Shown: piece by piece, positions 14,245 to 26,450 of the stretch
Numbering within the stretch: position 1 is the stretch's first letter
Layout of the letters: every line of letters starts with the position of its first letter
Assembly: GCA_027574665.1 (NCBI GenBank)
Contig: CM050657.1
Location: 19,145,700 to 19,209,699 of the forward strand
DNA length: 64,000 nt
Reading direction: 5' to 3'
Source of the DNA: Rhynochetos jubatus
Lineage: Eukaryota > Chordata > Aves > Eurypygiformes > Rhynochetidae
Notes under the pieces: model-generated
Database searches by the model: none
What the model saw: the letters and a program-made list of their open reading frames with translations, nothing else
What the model was told of the DNA's origin: nothing
Position numbers and translations under genes: made by a program

Positions 14245-14390
14245 CTTTGCAGTAAAGGTGCTGTTACAGACAATCCCTTTGAGTCATCTCCAGAAGATAT
14301 TTCCAGTATCACCAGTTTTATTGACACAAAGCTTGTAATGTGCTACTTAAAACTCAGGAGGCCTGATGATGCTCTGAATCATTCACACAG
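14245..14390 (+). CDS. SPATA16: SPATA16 exon (probable human exon 3), first TPR
   Basis: This internal coding exon is entered in phase 0 after ACAG and leaves after two bases of a codon (AG|gtaaaa). It starts LCSKGAVTDNPF and ends with the block around KLVMCYLKLRRPDDALNHSH. From residue 24 the spacing fits a TPR helix pair when the first residue, Ser24, is position 1: Leu at 7, Tyr at 11, Ala at 20, with Pro32 completed in the next exon. TPRs are protein-binding scaffolds, and SPATA16 is a testis protein of the Golgi and proacrosomal vesicles needed for acrosome formation in man. The acidic EDISSI segment just before the TPR also fits the human protein as I recall it. The upstream exon is outside the window. 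Assignment rests on recalled homology plus in-frame splicing to six further exons. Confidence 0.9.
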
Positions 14391-15700
14391 GTAAAAATAA
14401 ATAAGTATTGATTAGATACACTGCTAAGACTGAAATCAAAAATTAAACCAAGACTATGAATAAATCTCGTGCAGGAAGAATTAGTCTAATAATGAGAAAA
14501 GAGGAAAGAATAAAACACAGTTACATATGTCACTGATGTTTATGTTGTGCTAATTCTCAAAAATTTGGAACATTAAGCTACAATAGCCACATATACATTT
14601 ACTGCTTTGATAAAGCTTTAGGTAAGGATATTCCAGGTGAATTATGTACATAGTTCAGGGCCCTTTAAGACTGAAGCTAGACAAATATAGACATGCTCAG
14701 GCTTACAAGACAGTAATCATATTATGAGATCTTGATCTTTTTCAAGCCAGATTAGGTCAGGGATAGTTTCAAATTATTTTCATTCCATAATTCCTCATGG
14801 GCTCACTTGTGATCCACATCAAAGACCAGTACCACCAGCAACGCATAAAGAAGCCAGAAACAAAACTGGCACATGGTGGAGATGAAATTCCCATTAGTTT
14901 CAGATGAGTTACGATTTTTCTGGGTTTGTGCTGCCTTTAATTAGCATTCAGGCATAACGATAGTTTGTGTTAAGTACGTGCACATCCTGCCAGAAATACT
15001 TCATTATTGAGGTCTCCGTTCATTTTTTCCCTTGTGCGAGGTGTATTAAGATGGACACTGCAATTAGTGCAGGGTGAGGATTTTTTTTATACAATCATCT
15101 CGAATGTAACTACAAGGGTAGTTGCAACAAAAGAGGAGGTACATGCTCCTGCCTAATTCACAGGAGACGGTGGCAAAGAAAAATGTGTTGATATAGCAAT
15201 GGGATGCTGTCATGGCAGCAGGTTCATTTAGCTACATACAAAGTCATGGTAAGTCTGAGAGCCCTGACTTCATGATGAGGTCTTTGCCTCCCATCTCCAC
15301 TCATCCCCGCCACTTTCACAAGCATTTTTTTTCCTGTGAAGGTGTGCCCCATGGAACCTATACACATTGTGGGTGTGCAGCCTTCAGACTAGTTCCAAGT
15401 ACCACGCTGGGTTGAGAGCCTGAATGTCCACAAGTGGCTAGAGAACATTAGGTATACTCCCAGGACACATCTAACAGAGACACAACCTCTATTCCTTTCA
15501 GGTGGAGTATTCTGTTAGGTGAACCAAAGTATAAGAAGTGGGAAAGACAGAGATTCCTGTTTTTACAAAAAAAAAAAAAATTCCCAACACCACACAAACA
15601 ACCCAACCACAACAATGACAAAAAAAGCCAATCCACTCCACATGCAAACTAAAAAAAACACCATATTTTTTCATGGCTTCCAAAAGACCATGTTAGAAAA

Positions 15701-15702
<2 letters not shown>

Positions 15703-15743
<41 letters not shown>
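15703..15743. repeat. (AT)n microsatellite
   Basis: About 20 uninterrupted AT units. A short open frame across it (15519-15803) reads as alternating Ile-Tyr and is an artefact of the repeat. Confidence 0.97.
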
Positions 15744-15747
<4 letters not shown>

Positions 15748-18700
15748 TGACTCCCAGCTTACAGGCAAATGGTAATGATCACTCTCTTATTCTAACACAC
15801 TAAAATCAGGAAGATATTTGAACAGTATAAATATAACTACATCAGGAAATACTTTAGCTCCTTTAAATTATCTTGATTTCAAAATAGTAAGATATATTGA
15901 CCCCAGTGCTACAGATACTAAAACCTATTCAGACATGCTTTGGTGTCAATTGTCTTAAAACAGAAACCATGATCTACAGAAACCTATGACTTACAGACAG
16001 AGTAAATGCAGTCAGGTGGAGATCACTGGAAAACTGAGGAAGGGAAAATGTTTTTTCTATTCTACATATAAGAATTTCTTTTAAACCCTTCAAAGAAAAG
16101 TGGCACTCAGTAATGCCTATTTTCCATATAATTAATCTAATAACATACAGAATGGGAGTAAATCTACTGACCATAGTTCTTGCATTTTACAATGTGACAA
16201 CTGATACATTAGTATACGAGTAAAAAAATATTCTGAGACATGACTAACATAAAGGTGAAACTTAAAATATGATCAATAGCTGTTTTTTTTCAAAAAGAAC
16301 GAAAAATTTACTATGAGATCTCCTACTAAAAAGAGCTTACTGTCATCAGTTAACTAGTGCATATAGTTTTTATTCCCATTGAGTTTTTATGTCATCACCA
16401 CATTGTAATGGTTTGCTAGTAATCCTTTGGCATTAATCATGAATCCAAATTAGAATATTCATTTCTGCATTTATTTGCATTTCCTGAACCATTCTTTCTT
16501 TAATTTCATGTAAATTCTACAGCTCCCGCATTCATTTCTGAAGCCTTATTAATCAAAAAGCAGCTTTAATATTCTCACACATAGTTGTATCAAATATATA
16601 GAAGTGGGGTTTGCTAGGAAGAAATCTTACAGAATATCACAGTTAGAGAAAATAGAGAAAAATTCCAGCAACTGTGTTTTAAACTGTTCAAAAACAGGCA
16701 TTTCAAGGGAATAGCTTTACCATTCTTAAGCAAAGGGAGTACAATTTATAACATCAGCTTTAGATTCTGTACAAAAAGCCAAGTCTGGGTCCCCCTGAAA
16801 AGTGGAAATTGTGTTCTCTAGTTTCTTAATATCAAAATTTAAGACCGCCTTTAGCATCATTGGCACAATTGCAGACACTGGCTGGGTTCTGATCATTTGT
16901 CAGGCTGATACAAAAGATTTACCCTTTGCGATCAAACACTATTAAACCACTACTCATCCATCACAGCTCTGAACAAACGTGCCATGGATTGACCTCACCA
17001 AGCAGTGTCTGCAGTTACCTACTTGACCACCACTTTTCATCATAAGATAGCCATCAAAATAATTCCTAACTTGCAGTCTGAAACTATAAAATGAATCACA
17101 CAATATTTACATGCCCTGTGGTCCTTTTGGCCCAGGCATTATGGCATACCAGGGTTTAATGATCTTAATAACCCCATATGGCTTGCTGAGAAATTAGATT
17201 TTCCCTTTGGTTGCAGAAGGTAATTTTCAATTATAGCAGATGGCAAAACAGTGAAGGTCTGAGAAGTCAAGAACTGACTAAGAAACCTCAGATTAGTACT
17301 TAGGCCTTATGTTGCTCAGCCTAATAAGTGGTTGAATTTTTGCCCCAAATGAAAACAATCTTGAAGTTGAGCAGAGCTTTTCAGCAGAGCAGTCCCCCAA
17401 TTATGCCTGCTTTTGAGGAGGCCAGGCCCAGCAAAGAAATCCATAAAACTGCAGTTGCATGTAGAAAAACAACCCATGGTGCATCACGAACACGTCTCAA
17501 CAACTGTTAGGATTCAATTTTGTTTGAGGTTGGAGAGAGCAGTGTTGAAGTCCATGACAATTGAAGATGGAGGCTTCTTCAAAACATGATATACACAACT
17601 TTCCCGATGAGACAGTCTATGCCCTTACAGTTCTTTTGTCTATTTTGCTTTTGATCCTTAAGCGAGCTAATATAAAACTGCATGGACAGCATGTGACTTG
17701 CTGTTCGTACATGGGAAAATAACACAGAAACTTTCTATCGGAAATACACTTTTTGCCACCTCACTTACACTTCCTCAGCTGCTGTGGTCCTCATGGCGCA
17801 CAAGGTTTGAAGAATGACAGGCACAGGGCTTGATCCAGTTGCCTAAACATAGACCGGTGTTCGTAGAGATTCTGTAGCTGGATCAAACACTGGAAAACAT
17901 GGAAGAGCTTAACATCACCTACCCAGCAACAAGTGACAAAAAGCATCTTGTTGCATTTCTGCCTACTTTTGATCACTCCCTGCCCAAGTGTAGCATGGCT
18001 GCTGGTGCCATGGGATTCCTCTGGAAAAAAATTCCTCATCAGGGGAACGAGGCTGCTCACAAGAGGTGAAAAGTCACACCTCTTCCCAATGGGATTGTCT
18101 TCATGCCATAGGAAGCCCACAGGTGATGGTGGGAGGTGCCATCTGGAAGGATGTTTGCAACCTGCCTCCTTCCAGAGCATCCCTGGACTTTGCTCCCTGC
18201 CCTCCTTCCCTCAATCTGGACTTAAGAAGCAAGGGGAAGAAGAGGAATCAGACACCGTGGGATATTCCTTATCATAAACATATTTTTTAGTCATTACCTA
18301 GAGATAACGTTAGTGAGGACTGCTGTACGCAGCGATTCAAAATCTTTGGGGGTTAGCAAAGATTTTCTTGTGTCCTTGCAGACTCTGCTCTGCACCATGA
18401 CCTGCTGCCAGTTCTCTCCCTCCCTTCCAGAAAGGCAATGCACAGAGAACGTAATAAATCTGTAAAGCTTTTTCTGCTATGCCTTTTTATGTGTTTGTTG
18501 GAAGGCAGGGCTCTCTGTCTCTTGCACAATTCATAGGGAGACACATGAAGTAGAAAATAGCACCTCTGTTAAGTAGTACATGATTGCTTTAGCGATGACT
18601 TAACCGAGGGATTCTCTTATGGAGACACAGGTTGGGGCAGGGAATCTAAAACAGCTGAGGCTTCACAGATTTAATTCTAAATCCTCTGCATTTTCCCCCA

Positions 18701-19604
18701 GTGACTTTTAGAACACTTACAAATGGCTTAAAATAATAATTAGTGATCAAGCCATTTTTCTGGCAGATATTGCATAAAGCATCTCAAAACTTGGTCAGCG
18801 TATTCCAGACAGGAGAAGTCAGGGCTCCCTAATTCAGAGTAATTCAGAACTTTCAGACTAAAAATTCAATATTCAGCTACTTCATTCCCTAGCTTCCTTA
18901 TTTTGCACCCTTAAAATAGCACTATTTTAAAGTAAGTTGAAGAGTGAAATACTAAATAATCAAAAATAATTATTGCAGTGATGCTATGATACAGAGCAGT
19001 CACTGGGCATTAAAATGGAGACAGAATAGAAGAGCATAGATTTTTTTAGGTAGAAGTATGAGAAACATAATGGCTGATGCTGCTAATCTGTGGGAAGTCT
19101 GTAGTGTAATACATACTTTGCTCTAAACTACTCTCCTAATCTCTTTACCTCCTCAGAAAAGGGAGCAAAAAGAAAGAGAAGAATTAGCAGCACCTAATTA
19201 CTTCAGCAATTGTGTTAGGCATATTGCAATATACATAATAGATGAGATATTATTAATATAAAGCTATTCCATTGAGATGCTCTGGATAATATAAACCAGA
19301 AATACTCTTAGAAAAATAATTCCTTCTCATGCAACATTTCAAATATTTCTATGAACTTCAATTTTTTATTACTTTTTAAATGAGAAGCATATTGTCTGGC
19401 TTCAGATTCTCAACTCTGAATCATACGTTATTTCCAGGTTGGTATATCAGCAACATAGTTCCTATTTTATGGGCCAAGACTTCCTCCATTGAGATCAACG
19501 GCTATATTCCCCTTGACTTTGATGATGCTATATTGCATTTATCTACAGAGTGTGTGGTAGGATACCATTAAGAAAAGGCATATTTAGGGGTGGGGGAGGG
19601 GAAT

Positions 19605-19628
19605 ATATCTATCTATCTATGTATCTAT
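19605..19628. repeat. Short (TATC)n tetranucleotide repeat
   Basis: About five to six TATC-type units with one interruption (TATG), next to a G-rich stretch of three G-runs at 19587-19601. Confidence 0.88.
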
Positions 19629-22600
19629 GCGCCCTGGAAGAAATACAGTTCCTTGCAGAAGGAAGAATCTAGGAACACTGAACTGTTTTGTAAGAGATGA
19701 GGTGCATTACAGCATTCCTAATGGCATCAGAAAATTCAGTGGTCAAGAATGTGGTACTTGTGCAGCTTGAAAGTGAGTGGGCAGTACACTATGCAAATAA
19801 GACAGAGAATGCAGAGTATCTCCACCCATGTTAAGATGTTTTGAAAGCTTGGAAACAAGATCTTTCTAAATATCTCTTTGTTCTGGACTGGAGAACTTTC
19901 TCCTTTTTCCCACCTTCACAGCTGAGGAATCGAGACCTGAATAGCACATTTATCTTATACTTGCAATTCAAAGTAAATTGCTGCTGCAAAACCTTTTAGC
20001 ATGGCAGTTATATTTCACTTCACTGACAGAGAAAAGGCGTCGTGTGAAACCTTTTTTGGGAAAACCACACTTCCTCCCTTCCTGTCTGTTTAGATATGAA
20101 AACTTCATGAGATCGTTTCTTCTGTGCACTGAAGGTCCTTGCTCGTAGATGCCCTAACTGCATTTATTTCTGATTGGTTGTACAAAAAGAAAAAAAATCC
20201 AACTGCACAAAGACAAGTCAAGTGTCCTCTTTCAGAGGAAAAGGATTTGTGTGTCTTCCTTGATCCATCTAAGTTTGGTAGAAGATTTGACATCTTATTT
20301 TGCAGCTGTTTGCTTGGTTCAGTGCTCATGACAAATTAGAAGATATTCCTAATGATTTTTCAGATTGCCAGAGAGACCCATTCTGAACTCTGCCACATTT
20401 GTCTTGATAAGCAGTATTTGGTACAGCTACTCTTGTAGCTACATCTACTGAGTGGTCCTGGCCTCTTTGTCCCCAGGTTTTTTTCTCTCTAACATAAATA
20501 ATATCTAGTTTTGCATGTCACCTTAAAAAGAGCAGCCAAGGCAGGGGGAAAAGGGTCCTCCTTCCTTCCGGGAGCAGAGCACTCAGGTGCAGGGTGGGCA
20601 CAGTCACAGCCAGGCATTTGGTGACAATGGAAAGAAACCTCCCCATGGACCAATGGGTCTGAACCCGTCCAGCCACCATGAGACCAAAACCAAGCTCAGG
20701 AGAAAGGCTTTACCTCCCTCACATGTACCTTCAGGTGCTTGTCCTCACCCAAAGACACCCTCAGTCTTCCTTTAATTATTGATGCCCACTAGCACTGAAT
20801 CCACCTCACTCTTGTCCTCTGGGAGAAAGTGCTTCTGCATGCCTGCTCTCACAAGCTTACCACGTATTTCCACCAGCTTGTTGCAACAGGGAGGTTTTTT
20901 CCCTTCTCAGGATGTCAGCTTTGGTAAACACTTGCATAGAGCAAGGAAGCTTGCAAGCTTTTGTGTATCCAAGACACATCCCCCTTAGTTCCCAGCAACA
21001 GCACTGGGAAGAGAAGTGGTTTAGAATACAAAGTTGGCTGCAAGCACACATACCACCATGAGGTCCTCAAATTACACTTAAATAAAATCACGACATAGCT
21101 GCACATGCAAATTGCAGGAGAATATGACGAGGTCGATTCCTGGCTACCATAGGCTTTAGAAAATTGAGTTTCAGGAATTGAACAGCCTCTAGTAGGGTTA
21201 AACTCTTAAACCAGCCCTTGGGATCACAGAACAGAGCACGGCAGACTCAAACAAATGTAAGACTAGCACTACACTGCAGATAATCAGCTACCTGCCATAC
21301 AGCTGAAACAAGGATAAAGAGGAAAGTTGAGGTTCCACGTAACCATACAGGATTTATCAGGTTGATCTGCAGGTGTATTGGGGCTGGATCATCAGCTGTA
21401 CTGATTGATAGTCTTCACTGAAGATAAAAGCATTGTATTAGCCTACAGCAACTGAATACATAGACCCGCTGAGTACTAGTTGACACATTACCTGCACTGA
21501 TGTTGTCTTTAATGTTGTGGTGAAGCATGCCTCAACAACTACATTTGTCTAGTCGCTGAGTAGCAGCGACAGACATGCCAGCACAGCACCCTGCCGTACC
21601 AACCCATGCTAGCTTTACATCTCTCTGCTTAGAGGCACATCTTGCTTTAGCACTGAATTTTTACTTCTGATAAATCGCCTAATTCTGCTCTAATAGAGAG
21701 TTATAATTGACTATTAAAATGCATTGGTATCACAGGAAAGGATGGACAACTAAGAAGAATAAAAAGCTTATGCCACTCTAAAGAAAGAACTGCACACACC
21801 TCTACGAACAAGCTAGCTTTTGCTTACAGTACTAGTAAGAAAAATGAGTTTATCTGCTTTAGTGGTGAAGTGTATTTTTTCACTTGTTTCATCTATAGAA
21901 TCATCTCATTGACTTTTTCTTGGCCTGTAAAGGCCAAACACGAATGATGTGGTGGATAGTAGCAGAGGCACTTTTTCATGTCAGTCAGATTAGAGTTAAA
22001 TCCTCGTTGCATTTGGGAAGGAATTTGATAGAGAACGTGCACCTTAGAGGAAACACGATGTGATTTCTAGCAGCCAGTTTTGATGTAACAATCCAGGTTT
22101 CTTGCCATGCCTGTTTTCTAAACGCCAGGCAGTAAGATAGAAAGTAAAACTTGGAGAGGAAACCAGATGAATGTGTGCATCTGATTCGCATACTCCAATT
22201 GCTATGACAGGGAGAGAGCTGATGACTTCTTCCCCCCTCCTCACAGTTTGAAGAAAGATAATAGGACAAACACTGTATTATTTTTAAGAGAAGATGTCAA
22301 AATGAAAAAATGAAAATGTCAAAAAAGAGGCTGATATACGACATTACTTAAGGACTGTTTTGTTGAGAAAAACTGACCAAATGATTTACAAAAGGTTTTT
22401 AACGGGGCAGTCTTTGGATTACAGCGAAGATGAAAAATAAATGAAAATCTATTTCAAGTTTACTTTAGCCTAGTCATTTGACAGATGAGGGCAAAACCTG
22501 GCAAGAACACAAGTTTTAATCTTCACATGTAGTGACTTTATTTGCAGTTTTGTGGATTAGAAGTTTTCTCTGTGCAAAATAAGGGCTATCCATTTTCAGA

Positions 22601-23584
22601 TATTTCCTGTCAAAACTACTTTTTCTACCTGAAACTCGCATGAGAGGTACACGAGTAAAACAGACCAAAGGACCGAGGATTCCGCTCAGAGCACAAATAC
22701 CACAAACAGAGATTGTCCTGACTGTGTTGCAGCCAGTGTGTCCACCACCTTCTTCTCTTCCCTTTCTAATTCTTCTTTCAAGCCTCCCTCTTGAAACACA
22801 TCCCTCCTAATTAATTACTGGATTAACTAGCCTAGTATCAAGACTGCTCATGGCTGGAGGTGGATCTTGGAGCATGGACTTGTTCTCAGTATGCACAGCC
22901 TGGCACATTTCTGCCTGGCCAGATGGGTCCCCCATCTGCTCCTATTTGAAGGAAAACTTCCTGAAATTAGGGTTTTCCTCTTAACCTTTGTTTGCATGAA
23001 TCCTTTGCTTCCTATTTTTAGGAGTATTTTTTTTTTCCCTCCTTTTCACCAAAATCACCTGAAACACATCAGATTGAAATACCAGAGAGAGATCTCTGCA
23101 CTGTTTTAGGCCACATGGCATTAAATTAGCACAGGTCTGCACAAAGGCTACTAAACTGGAGCTGCATCAGCACAGCAAAGGGCTACTTTTGGGTAGAGTA
23201 GTAATACAGAAGAAATTATTTCTAGTGTATAGGCTACAGAGAGCCTAGCAATATCAAACCAAACTGCCAGGAGTCAAAGGTAGCTTTCTGATGTTTGCTC
23301 AAGCTATTAGGGTATGCTATAATATTTTACGGTACAGAATTTATACATCGAAAGAAGCAGTTGATCTTTCTGAGACTAGTAAAAAAAAATCAAGATGGAA
23401 AATGGAGAGCTGATATCTAATTCTATGAAAATCTGCCACAGTTCTATATTTATTATAAGCCTATTGCAGCGCATCCTGCTCAAAGACTTACAGAAAATGT
23501 GTTGCTAACTACCAAGGAATTATTGATTTTTAAATTTTATCCCCTCATAGTGCTATTGCTTGGCTGTGGTAGAACCGGTAACTT

Positions 23585-23610
23585 GGGAGGGGAGTGGGTG
23601 GGAGGGGGGG
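23585..23610 (+). other. G-quadruplex motif on the transcribed-sense strand
   Basis: Five runs of three or more G occur within 26 bases, at 23585-23587, 23589-23592, 23596-23598, 23600-23602 and 23604-23610, with loops of only 1 to 3 bases. This meets the usual G3+N1-7 rule and would be present in the SPATA16 pre-mRNA about 2.35 kb before the next exon. Short loops predict a stable structure; any function is unknown. Confidence 0.85.
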
Positions 23611-24628
23611 TAAAATCAATTACTATTATCAACTGCTGACTACAGTTTACAGCAGCAATAATTGCCTTTAAAACAACCTGCAGAAGTACAAGTTGTCATC
23701 TACATACGGTATTACTGTTTTGTTCAACTCATTAATCAAAACATTAAATCCTATCAGCATGTATTTTGTTTTGGTTAAATTAACTTTTGGTGATCATCAA
23801 TATTGTCTAACCTTCTAGGCCCTGTTTGGCTGAGAATTGCAGTGTTTCCTGTTGACATTATCTTTTCATTACTGATAAGAGCAATTTGTTCCCCTCATTA
23901 AGAGCAACTAATTTTTTAACATCCCATGCTGTTTCATTCCTTGTGTTTTAGTTCAATATTTAGATGTGCCCCCAGTCACTAAGGTCTGCGCTTCCTCCAG
24001 TAATGCCTTAAGTTATATCATAGCATTTGTCACTGGGTTTCCCCCCACACTTTCTTCCCGGAGAGGTACGTCCTGGTTCCTGCAGAGAAATCTTCTCTGT
24101 CAATACAGTTTTCTGAGAATTTTTTAAGTGTTGGACTGGGAAAGCATAGTTCCAAGATGCTTCCTAGTTCTTATGCTACCTTAGGATGGTCTTCAGCAGA
24201 TCTGCATCTCCAGAGCACAGAGCAGCTCTGCCCATTCAGACTAAAGCTTTACTGTGCCAGAACAGAAGCGTCACTGGTTATATCTACCTTAACATTTTGG
24301 TTTGGCACAACAGTAGGATTGTGATGCACTTTACCCTATTTTCTCCATTTTCTGCACACCAGATTATCCACAGACCAACTCTGGCGATCACAAACCAGAT
24401 TAATTTCAGAGAAAACTACCTGCACGTTCTGCATGAGCTGTGCGCAAAATACAAGTAGCGCCTAACGAAGGCACCGGAATCTAGACCAATGGCTGACCTT
24501 CAAGGCAGCTTTGAGCAACATGCACAGGGACATTCTGCATTAGTCTGAAATAAAATCCCCAGCTATCTGCAATATAGATGTAGGGTTCCTCAAAATTAGC
24601 TTCTCTGATCTGCTGATCTATTCCCTGT

Positions 24629-24660
24629 ATTTGTGTGTATATATATATATACACACAAAT
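24629..24660. repeat. Perfect 32-nt palindrome
   Basis: The stretch reads ATTTGTGTGT, twelve alternating AT bases, then ACACACAAAT, and equals its own reverse complement over 32 bases. It is probably a converted TG/TA/CA microsatellite. Such tracts can extrude cruciforms and are often unstable in length. Confidence 0.92.
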
Positions 24661-25962
24661 ACATATAATATATAATTACTAGCAAACATGGATGTAACCA
24701 TTCAGAGCTTTAGCTCTTCATACACTTTGGAGAAAGCACCTACAGGGGTAATTTGATTCACAAGTCCGCAGCATCTTGGAGATACTTTAAGGTTTCAACT
24801 TCTTTTCAAAGCTCTTTCTGAAGGGCAGAGACATGCAGACCATGAGCACAGAATACATACGGAAGTGACAATTACTGGTCTTCTAAAGTACACTAGGTGT
24901 TTCTATAAATGTAAATTTATAGCTGAATGTGTTTACATATATATTTATGTCATAGTTTCAAGACAATAACTTCAAAAAATTATTTGATTATGAAGAGAGT
25001 TAGTTCTATGGTTATCAGGAGACTTAAATCACAAGAGTTGTAGCTTTTAATGTTAATATGATATTCAAAACTTTCAATAAGAGAACAAAACCCAGTTTGC
25101 AAGTTTTCTTTTTAATAGAATGTAGCGTTAATCACTTTGTTGATGTCATAAACTACCATTGAATACTTTATAAAAACATGTATGTAATGATAAATATTAA
25201 AAGCATCCTAGAATACACTGTATGTACCTGTTTTCCAAACACTGAGAGAAGTGCTGACCAGAGAGGCCAGTCACTTGTTGGAGATCTCGTAAGTGAAACT
25301 AGTTAGATGTACAAAGAGCCATCACTCTTGCCTTCCCCTGCTCACATCAGAAGGCTACTCTGCCTGCCAACATAACTGCTTAGCTCATGCTATTTTTACC
25401 CTTTCATCTTTCTCCAATATTGACTTAAAGCCTGTAATTTTTACACCTGGAATTGCATCTGTTAAAGGTCTAAGAAACATGCCAAGGTCCACCCACATAG
25501 AACCTATCACTTGTACAGAAATTATTTCAAAATCTTCCAAGTTGACATTAAAATACATTCTAGATGCACAGTTTCAACAGGTACGGGGGTCAGACAACTG
25601 CCACTCGTGTTTGTGGACCTAGAGCTAAACAAGAAGCTGTACCGTAGCATTTTTGCTCATGTTATCTACAAGCTAAAGGCAATACAGTACTTTTCCACAG
25701 GAATTTTTTCTAGAACAATACACAGAGCCCTAATGAAACTGCATTTATGGTATAACCTCAGCATAACTTTTAATAATGCTTGTTCATATATCACAGCTGT
25801 CAAGAGAAAGAAAGTGAGAGTTCATATTACATTTGAGACATAGTGTTGAGTTATATAGAATAAGTGTATACAGTAGGTGTCTTAGTCACAGCTTTATTAT
25901 CAGTAGCTTTTAATGATTTAAGAAACAGAAATCTAAGCATGTCTCTCTCTCATCTTTTAAAG

Positions 25963-26052
25963 GAGCATTATTCTGAACCCAGCTTATTTCCGGAATCACC
26001 TGCGCCAAGCTGCTGTGTTTAGGTACCTGGAGAGATACTCTGAAGCTGCAAG
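25963..26052 (+). CDS. SPATA16: SPATA16 exon (probable human exon 4), TPR to TPR junction
   Basis: This 90-nt exon begins with the third base of a split Arg codon (AG|G) and ends on the first two bases of another split Arg codon (AG|gtactcc). It encodes SIILNPAYFRNHLRQ then AAVFRYLERYSEAAR. The first half closes TPR1 with the typical Asn-Pro at positions 31-32. The second half is TPR2, with Ala at 8, Phe at 11, Tyr at 17 and Ala at 20. By length arithmetic its last codon falls at about residue 283 of the human protein, where a last-base-of-exon change (R283Q) is known to cause globozoospermia. The acceptor has a good pyrimidine tract; the donor GTACTC is weaker than those of neighbouring exons. 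Confidence 0.92.
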
Positions 26053-26415
26053 GTACTCCACTGCTCAGGGGTTTCTAATGGTTTCTCTACATCTCTTTCA
26101 TTCCAGCTCTCAGTAGTAAGGATATCATGTAATATCCAGGCTTTTCCAAAATCAGTGGGAGCTTTGCATATATGATCTTACACGCAGCAGATCTCCAATC
26201 CTCCCGGTTGGCATAACATGAATAATCCCAATTATGTCCCTAGTTGCTGTTAGGCTAATGCATGTAGGAGCATTTCCTCATTCCTGGGCACAGGGGTGAG
26301 CCCTGATCAGGTCCCAGGGCTGTGCTAGGGCAAAAGCTACACACACAAAAGCATCTTCTGCTCCCCAGTTTCCCCATAACCCTGGGGAGAAGCTCTGGTG
26401 TGGTCCAAGTAGAGG

Positions 26416-26450
26416 GAAGAAAAAAAAGAAAGAAAGAAAGAAAGAAAAAA
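26416..26450. repeat. (GAAA)n purine microsatellite
   Basis: About five GAAA units lie between A-rich ends. Minus-strand open frames rich in Ser-Phe (26278-26597) are products of this repeat. Confidence 0.93.

Larger units (their letters stand above)
14391..25962 (+). other. SPATA16: SPATA16 intron, ~11.6 kb (intron 3 by human numbering)
   Basis: It starts GTAAAA and ends in a pyrimidine-rich CTCTCTCTCATC tract before AAAG. Named contents are an (AT)n tract at 15703, a (TATC)n tract at 19605, a G-quadruplex motif at 23585 and a 32-nt palindrome at 24629. An A-run lies near 15567. Scattered open frames up to about 130 codons (for example on the minus strand near 17791-18180) have no recognisable family and sit in unremarkable sequence. 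I see no second gene. Confidence 0.85.

Noticed and set aside
15498-15803. Open frames on both strands with Phe-rich or Ile-Tyr repeats
   Set aside because: They result from an A-run and the (AT)n microsatellite.
17791-18277. Overlapping 129- and 114-codon frames on opposite strands
   Set aside because: Overlap on both strands in a mildly GC-rich intronic stretch; no family resemblance.
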